Shown: one piece after another, positions 6,758 to 11,328 of the stretch | Layout: each line of letters begins with the position of its first letter | Numbering within the stretch: the first letter of the stretch is position 1 | NCBI GenBank assembly: GCA_947630775.1 | Contig: CANRIY010000046.1 | Coordinates: 1 to 11,328 of the forward strand | Length of the DNA stretch: 11,328 nucleotides | DNA from: an uncultured Clostridia bacterium | Lineage (GTDB): Bacteria > Bacillota > Clostridia > Christensenellales > Borkfalkiaceae | Direction of reading: 5' to 3' | The notes under the pieces: model-generated | The model's database searches: none | Told to the model about the DNA's origin: nothing | What the model saw: only the letters and a program-made list of their open reading frames with translations | Made by a program: the position numbers and the translations under genes

Positions 6758-9349
6758 ATGAAGTTTTTACGTATGAAACACAATAGAATATGGGTATTTG
6801 TCTTGCTTGCCGTCTTTTTCGTATCTGTATGCGGACGAACTGACGGGTTTTCATCTGTCCGCGCGGAAGCGCAAACTATGCCCGACGAAATTGTAACAAG
6901 GTCGGAGGCATTAGCCTTAACGCCCGACAATGCGTCGCTCTTTCTTCCGGAAAGTTATGAACAGTATCTCCCTTTGGAGAATCCGTCCGATTTTACCGTT
7001 TGCGAAAACTATCTTGCGGTTGCGGAAGGACAGAAAATTTATATCTACGATTTCAAAACGGCGGATGCTTCATATATAAAATTTACTCACTCAGCACAAA
7101 TCTCCAAGATACAATTTTCAGAAAGCGGACGGCTGTTTTTTTCCGACTCGCTTCTCCACTTTTATGAACTCTTCTTTTCAGACCGCGAACCCAAGGCTTC
7201 CTCGCAGCTTACTTCGCTCTCGACATTTCTTATCAATGAGGACAAATTATTTACGGCTTCCGTGACTACGGATAGCACTACCTACCAACTTTCCACACTT
7301 TCTGAACCAAACAATGGTGTGGTTTTCGGATCCAATCAATTCCATAATACGCCTCAACTTACTTTCTCAAATGGCGTGTTCTACTCTATCGTAGAAGAAC
7401 TTGTCACGGTATATCATTTTGAAGAGGAAACCGCACTTTATCGTCCCGATGAATCTTTTTCCCTTGCTCCCAATCTCATAGGGCTGAAATCGGCATGTGC
7501 GATCGGCGATATCCTCTTCTATTCCGTTGACGGTTCCTCTTCTGTTCCCAACGGTCTTTACTGTTGCGATCTCTCCACACAGACCCAAACCCTTCTCTTT
7601 GAAGGGGACGGATACGGGGCGCTGACGTCCTATGGCGGCAAGCTGTATGCCGTCAAGGGCAACGGCGTCATTGAATACGAGATGGAAGAGGGGCTCCGTC
7701 CCACGGGGTACGAGATCGCCTCCGCTTCCGATTCCGTCAAGCGTCTCTCGGGGGCGCAGGATATCGCCCGTGCGCGGTCTCTCCTCGTCACGGCGGACAG
7801 CGGCAACAACCGTCTTTCCGTCTACGATATGGAAAAGGACGCCTATTCGGTAATTCCCCTCGGTTATGCTCCGGAGCTCGTCGCAACGGACGGGACGCGG
7901 ATCGCCGCCGCCGCGGGGAATACGGTCTATCTCTATCAAAAAGATCCGCTCTCGGGGCAATGGGACGAGACGGCCTATCCCCTCGAAGCGGACGACGCCG
8001 TCAAGGGGCTCTCCTTCGTCTACGAAAAACTCTACTATGTCTCCGAACACTATCACGGGGTCGTCGGCGAAGCGCAAGAAGCGCAAAAGGCGCTCAACCA
8101 CGGCACGCCCGCAGGACTTACGAGCGACCTCTACGGCGGGATGTACATCGCGTATACCGATCTTACCGTCAATAAATTCACGGAAGAGAACTTTTTGACG
8201 CAGAACGAGATCGGCGAGCGGCTTTCCTTCCGCCTTCCCGAGGGATTCCGTTCGCTCCGCGCCGACTTTGAGGGCGACCTCTTCTGTCTGGACGCGAACG
8301 GCGCCCTGTACCGCAACGGCGAAATCTATGCCGAGATCGACGGCGCGGATTTTGTTTACAGCGAAGTTTCGCTCAAACCCAATTCCTTTGCGCTCGGATT
8401 CGAAGATGGCGCGGTCTATTTCAACTGCGGGGATCTCATTCTCAAAACAGACGCGCTCGAATTTCCCACCCTCGGCAGGATCGGCGCGGAGGGCGTGTAT
8501 GAAGAGATCGACCGCGTCCACGCTCCCGAGGCAACCGACGGGAGCGGCGTGACGTTTGTGGACGTCCGCGGCGGGGCAGTCGGGATCGAAGTGGATCTTG
8601 CCGCACTGGACGCAGAGACGGAATACTTCCCCTATGCTTCCTACTCCCGCACGGCGGAAGACAGGCGCGGCGTCCTCTTGGCGGAGGCGGGCGACTACCG
8701 CCTGATCGCCCTCTATGGCGGACATGCCTATGAGGTAGAGCTCTTCCGCGCAACGCAGGTCACCGTTGCAGAGCCCGTTGTGAGCGAAAACCCGCAAGGC
8801 GTATTCCTCTCGAGTCCGTGCGCACTCTACAACTATCCCTGCGTCACGGCGGCGCACGGGGAGACCCTTCCGCGGGGAGAGCGCGTCAACGTTCTCTCTA
8901 TCGTAAAGGCGGATCCCGACGCCGCGCTACCCGATCTCGGCTATGATTTCGCCTATGTTTCGGCGGAAACAAACGCCCGCGCCGTGCTCTATGGGTATGT
9001 GCCCCTCTCCTTCCTCACCGAAGTGGATCCGTCGGGCGCGGAGAGCAGCAGTTACGAGCTCGTCAAGCTCAAAGAGGACGTCTCCTTCACCGCCCTCGAC
9101 GGAGAGGAAAAACCGATTGCAAAGGACACCGAGGTGCGCCTCTACACACGGGAGGACGGTTCCCTTCTCGCCCGCTATACGGACGAAAACGGCAAGGATT
9201 TCTACGCGGAAGTCTCCGAGGACGTCATCGACCGCGGGGAATCGGACGCATGGCGCATCGCACTTATCGTCTGCCTGTCCGTGCTCGCCGTGCTCATCGT
9301 GGGCGCTTACTTCTATCTGTTGCCGCGCGACAAAAAGAACGAACCGTAA
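6758..9349 (+). CDS. Large membrane-anchored beta-propeller/SH3-like surface protein
   Basis: This protein has 863 residues from the ATG at 6758, which has GGGAG five bases upstream and a signal peptide (MKFLRMKHNRIWVFVLLAVF) nearly the same as the paralogue's. An upstream in-frame ATG at 6707 lies inside the previous gene and would bury the signal peptide. Residues about 60-565 are the propeller-like region shared with the first paralogue, with the NHL-type turn ADSGNNRLS at 346-354. About 570-685 is another beta-rich domain. About 690-755 and 766-825 are two SH3-like units (LYGYVPLSFLTEVD; VRLYTREDGSLLARYTDENG). A transmembrane helix (about 832-855) and a short basic tail anchor it in the membrane. 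It is probably a cell-surface scaffold or binding protein. No enzyme motif is seen. The first 800 bases are AT-rich and the rest GC-rich, suggesting a mosaic origin. No terminator follows, so transcripts may read into the next gene. Confidence 0.9.
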   Translation: MKFLRMKHNRIWVFVLLAVFFVSVCGRTDGFSSVRAEAQTMPDEIVTRSEALALTPDNASLFLPESYEQYLPLENPSDFTVCENYLAVAEGQKIYIYDFKTADASYIKFTHSAQISKIQFSESGRLFFSDSLLHFYELFFSDREPKASSQLTSLSTFLINEDKLFTASVTTDSTTYQLSTLSEPNNGVVFGSNQFHNTPQLTFSNGVFYSIVEELVTVYHFEEETALYRPDESFSLAPNLIGLKSACAIGDILFYSVDGSSSVPNGLYCCDLSTQTQTLLFEGDGYGALTSYGGKLYAVKGNGVIEYEMEEGLRPTGYEIASASDSVKRLSGAQDIARARSLLVTADSGNNRLSVYDMEKDAYSVIPLGYAPELVATDGTRIAAAAGNTVYLYQKDPLSGQWDETAYPLEADDAVKGLSFVYEKLYYVSEHYHGVVGEAQEAQKALNHGTPAGLTSDLYGGMYIAYTDLTVNKFTEENFLTQNEIGERLSFRLPEGFRSLRADFEGDLFCLDANGALYRNGEIYAEIDGADFVYSEVSLKPNSFALGFEDGAVYFNCGDLILKTDALEFPTLGRIGAEGVYEEIDRVHAPEATDGSGVTFVDVRGGAVGIEVDLAALDAETEYFPYASYSRTAEDRRGVLLAEAGDYRLIALYGGHAYEVELFRATQVTVAEPVVSENPQGVFLSSPCALYNYPCVTAAHGETLPRGERVNVLSIVKADPDAALPDLGYDFAYVSAETNARAVLYGYVPLSFLTEVDPSGAESSSYELVKLKEDVSFTALDGEEKPIAKDTEVRLYTREDGSLLARYTDENGKDFYAEVSEDVIDRGESDAWRIALIVCLSVLAVLIVGAYFYLLPRDKKNEP
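7591..7760 (+). repeat. Conserved duplicated block, copy 2
   Basis: Second copy of the block at 5811-5980, offset by 1780 bases, in the same reading frame of the second paralogue (residues 279-337). The gene starts are offset by 1744 bases, so the second gene has gained 36 bases net between start and block. The two genes are a tandem duplication of about 1.74 kb. Confidence 0.9.
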
Positions 9350-9364
9350 GCCGAAAAAAGTGGG

Positions 9365-9392
9365 TTCGGATCCTTGACATTTTTTCGGATCC
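9365..9392. repeat. Direct repeat TTCGGATCC flanking the -35 box
   Basis: TTCGGATCC occurs at 9365-9373 and 9384-9392, 19 bases apart, on either side of TTGACA. Each contains the palindrome GGATCC. The spacing of nearly two helical turns would suit a repressor dimer pair. GGATCC is frequent elsewhere in this window, so chance is possible. Confidence 0.35.
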
Positions 9393-9402
9393 CAATTATA
9401 AT
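9374..9402 (+). promoter_or_regulatory. Perfect-consensus sigma-A promoter for the GH43 gene
   Basis: TTGACA (9374-9379), a 17-base spacer and TATAAT (9397-9402): both hexamers and the spacing are ideal. The start should be near 9409, leaving a leader of 21-33 bases that includes AAGGGAG (9422-9428). It is the strongest promoter in the window and drives a gene that is now broken. Confidence 0.9.
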
Positions 9403-9429
9403 ACACATCGGCTGACTCATTAAGGGAGA

Positions 9430-10370
9430 ATGAAACAACATATGCAAACTTATCCTTCGCCCCTCGTCCTGCAACGGGCGGATCCCTATCTATTCAAAAA
9501 AGACGGAAAATACTACTTCACTGCGACATGCCCCGCCTACGACCGCGTCGAGATCAGATGCGCAAACAGCATCGGGGAAATTCCTTCCGCCCCCGCGCGG
9601 GTCGTCTGGAAAAAGCACCCCTGCGGCAAAATGGCATGCCATGTCTGGGCGCCCGAGATCCACTATATTATGGGGAAATGGGTCATCTACTTCGCCGCGG
9701 GGCACAAACCCGGCAAGTGGCGCATCCGCCCCTACGCCCTCATCTGCAAGGGGAACGACCCCATGAAGGACGACTGGGAAGAGGGCGGCATGTTGCAGCC
9801 CGCGGACGGCGACCAATATCCCTTTACGGATTTTTCCCTCGACACGACGGTGTTCGAACACAGGGGCAAGTGGTATATCATCTGGGCGCAGAAGTTCGGC
9901 ACGGAGGAGGCGGAACCCGCCATCTCCAACCTGTACCTTGCCGAGCTCGAAACGCCGACCAAGCTCAAGACTTTCCACGTCCTTCTCTCCACGCCCGACT
10001 ACGACTGGGAGCGCCGCGGCGGCTTCTGGGTGAACGAGGGTCCCGCCGTCTTAAAGCATGACGGCAAGATCTATGTGACGTACTCCGCCAGCGCGACGGG
10101 CGCATGTTACTGTATGGGCATGCTCCGCGCGGACGAGAACGCCGACCTCATGGATCCCCGCTCGTGGCAAAAGGAGCGCTACCCCGTCTTCAAGACGGAC
10201 GAAAAGCGCAAGATCTACGGTCGGGCGACCCGCTCAACGACCATAACCGCCATGCGCACGTCATGCGCATCCGTTACGGCGGGGACGGCGCGCCCCTCTT
10301 CGGCTTTGCCGACGGCGAGCTCTATAACGCCCCCGTCACAAACGAACGCCAAAAACACATCAACAGCTGA
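9430..10370 (+). pseudogene. GH43-family glycosidase, broken by an internal deletion/frameshift
   Basis: The first 264 codons encode a five-bladed-propeller GH43 glycosidase, the family of arabinofuranosidases and xylosidases that trim plant polysaccharides. Visible catalytic residues are the general base D18 in QRADPY, the pKa modulator D138 in FSLDTTVF and the general acid E203 in WVNEGPAVL. There is no signal peptide, so it was cytosolic. After KIYG (ends about 10220) the frame is lost. The family C-terminus continues in the third frame from 10221 as SGDPLNDHNRHAHVMRIRY and ends at the TGA at 10368-10370. Family members have about 28 residues between these points, including GHNSFT and HAR, so I infer an out-of-frame deletion of about 80 bases. 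The original frame runs on to 10440, straight through the terminator, with no family likeness. The start may be the ATG at 9430 or the one at 9442; the Shine-Dalgarno spacing fits neither well. A local assembly error is possible. Confidence 0.85.
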
Positions 10371-10374
10371 TCCT

Positions 10375-10398
10375 GCTCCCCTTCACGGGGAGCTTTTT
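10375..10398 (+). terminator. Rho-independent terminator after the GH43 gene
   Basis: GCTCCCC (10375-10381) and GGGGAGC (10387-10393) form a seven-pair stem with a five-base loop, followed by five T's (10394-10398). It begins four bases after the TGA at 10370, which confirms that this was the gene's original stop. Confidence 0.9.
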
Positions 10399-10424
10399 GA
10401 TGAAAAAAAACCGCCGTATCGACA

Positions 10425-10430
10425 TATACT
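10425..10430 (+). promoter_or_regulatory. -10 box of murG, possibly for a leaderless mRNA
   Basis: TATACT (five of six to TATAAT) ends six bases before the murG ATG, so transcription would start at or very near the A of the start codon. No Shine-Dalgarno sequence precedes the ATG (the sequence is GACGGT). No good -35 lies at 16-18 bases (the region is A-rich); TTGATG at 10397-10402 is 22 bases away. The upstream terminator means murG needs its own promoter. Confidence 0.5.
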
Positions 10431-10436
10431 GACGGT

Positions 10437-11328
10437 ATGAAAGGTATTTTATTTACCGGCGGCGGAAGCGCGGGGCACGTCGTCCCCAATCTCGCGCTCA
10501 TGAACGCGCTCCGCTACTCCTGCCGCGTGACCTATCTCGGCACGGGCGGCATCGAAAAGCGCCTCGTCGCGGAAGCGGGCTTCCCCTTCTTTCAGGTGGA
10601 TTGCCCCAAACTCCGCCGTTCGCTCTCTCCCGAAAACCTCAAGATCCCCTTCCGCCTCCGCAGGGCCGAAAGAGCCGCCCTGCAAATTTTGGAAAAAGAA
10701 AAGCCCGACCTCGTGTTTTCCAAGGGGGGCTATGCGAGCTATCCCGCCGTGTGGGCGGCACATAAGATGGGGATCCCTGCGCTCACGCACGAGAGCGACC
10801 TTTCCCCCGGCTTGTGCACGAAGCTCATCGCGAAAAAATGCGTCCGCGTACTCACTTCCTTTCCCGAGACGGCGGAGCGCTTCAAAAACGGCATGTACGT
10901 CGGCTCCCCCATCCGCAGGGAGATCCTGTGCGGCGAAAAGAGCCGCGCCAAGCATAAATTCGGCTTTTCTCAGGAGCCCGTGCTCCTCGTCCTCGGCGGC
11001 GGAAGCGGGAGCAAAGCGCTCAACGACGCCGTCCGAAGTCATCTCGACGAACTTCTTGCGCACATGCAGATCCTGCACCTCTGCGGCAGGGGAAATCTTG
11101 TAGACGAAAACAGAAAAGGGTATATTCAGCGGGAATATGAACGGGACATGGGTGCCGCATACGCCTGCGCGGACGTTGTGCTGTCCCGTGCGGGGAGCAA
11201 TACCGTCTTTGAAATCCTTGCCCTCAAAAAGCCCGCCGTGCTCGTTCCGCTTTCTCACGCCTCGCGGGGCGACCAGATCGAAAACGCCGTCTATTTCGGG
11301 CGGCAGGGTCTCGTCCGCATTCTGCGCG
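10437..11328 (+). CDS. murG: MurG, lipid II-forming GlcNAc transferase (C-terminus off window)
   Basis: MurG adds GlcNAc from UDP-GlcNAc to lipid I on the inner face of the membrane, making lipid II for peptidoglycan. The frame is open for 297 codons to the window edge. Motifs in order are FTGGGSAGHVVPNLAL (6-21, the first Gly-rich loop), FSKGGYASYP (94-103), THESDLSPGL (117-126), SFPETA (141-146), GSPIRREI (156-163), LVLGGGSGS (184-192), LCGRGN (215-220), LSRAGSNTVFEIL (249-261) and SRGDQIENA (276-284). The THESD, SFPETA and SRGDQ forms are those I know from the second MurG type of Bacillus cereus-group and many Clostridia; the classical B. subtilis form has VHEQNSLPG. About 60 residues are missing at the edge. 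It may be the cell's only MurG or a second copy; the window cannot tell. Confidence 0.95.
   Translation, partial: MKGILFTGGGSAGHVVPNLALMNALRYSCRVTYLGTGGIEKRLVAEAGFPFFQVDCPKLRRSLSPENLKIPFRLRRAERAALQILEKEKPDLVFSKGGYASYPAVWAAHKMGIPALTHESDLSPGLCTKLIAKKCVRVLTSFPETAERFKNGMYVGSPIRREILCGEKSRAKHKFGFSQEPVLLVLGGGSGSKALNDAVRSHLDELLAHMQILHLCGRGNLVDENRKGYIQREYERDMGAAYACADVVLSRAGSNTVFEILALKKPAVLVPLSHASRGDQIENAVYFGRQGLVRILR

Noticed and set aside
6758..6900. Lipoprotein lipobox in the second propeller protein (Cys in FVSVCGR)
   Set aside because: The residue before the Cys is Val, which does not fit a lipobox, and the protein has a C-terminal membrane helix.
7367..8857. Minus-strand open frame of 496 codons
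   Set aside because: It is antisense to the large surface protein, with shadow composition and no start signals.
10221..10440. C-terminal 72 residues of the 336-codon GH43 frame as a genuine new tail
   Set aside because: They are Thr/Ser/Ala-rich frameshift sequence, run through the terminator hairpin and past the murG start, and have no family likeness. The other frame carries the real C-terminus.
10449..11258. Minus-strand open frame of 269 codons
   Set aside because: It lies antisense to murG, which has all its motifs.
1..11328. CRISPR array or insertion sequence
   Set aside because: There are no regularly spaced repeats, no transposase motifs and no terminal inverted repeats with target duplications.

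Overview
The window looks like chromosomal DNA from a moderately GC-rich Gram-positive bacterium, probably of the Clostridia (Bacillota). The evidence is near-consensus sigma-A promoters, a Bacillus-type LexA operator, a MurG of the second Firmicutes type, and many short signal-peptide proteins. Genus cannot be read from the sequence. The window carries part of a phage-derived packaging module, a cluster of exported surface proteins, a broken glycosidase gene and the start of murG.

Left part (1-4860). A leftward phage module: a sigma-like late regulator (4257-4766), the large terminase subunit (2097-3569), an 84-residue protein (1856-2110) and a P22-like portal that runs off the left edge (1-1808). 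The regulator has a perfect LexA box (4803-4816) in its promoter region, so DNA damage probably switches it on directly. Between the regulator and terminase lies a rightward gene (3586-4269) for a secreted, membrane-anchored protein. It overlaps the regulator tail to tail and lies back to back with terminase. A leftward transcript from the SOS promoter would therefore be antisense to it, which is a non-contiguous operon layout. No small terminase, repressor or integrase is seen here.

Middle (4861-9349). After a hairpin terminator and a good promoter (4942-4970) come two tandem paralogues with nearly the same signal peptide and a beta-propeller-like body. The first (5014-6732) ends where the propeller ends. 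The second (6758-9349) goes on into SH3-like domains and a C-terminal membrane anchor. They share a 59-residue block that is almost identical, while the surrounding sequence is much more diverged. The stretch from about 6.1 to 7.5 kb is clearly AT-richer than its surroundings.

Right part (9350-11328). A promoter with perfect -35 and -10 hexamers drives a GH43-family glycosidase gene broken by an internal out-of-frame deletion near 10220. The original stop (10370) is followed by a clean terminator. murG starts at 10437 with a -10 box so close to its ATG that the mRNA may be leaderless, and it runs off the right edge.

The most unusual system is the LexA-controlled packaging module with an opposite-strand surface-protein gene inside it. 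It may be a defective prophage, a PBSX-like or gene-transfer-agent-like element, or an ordinary prophage whose other genes lie to the left.
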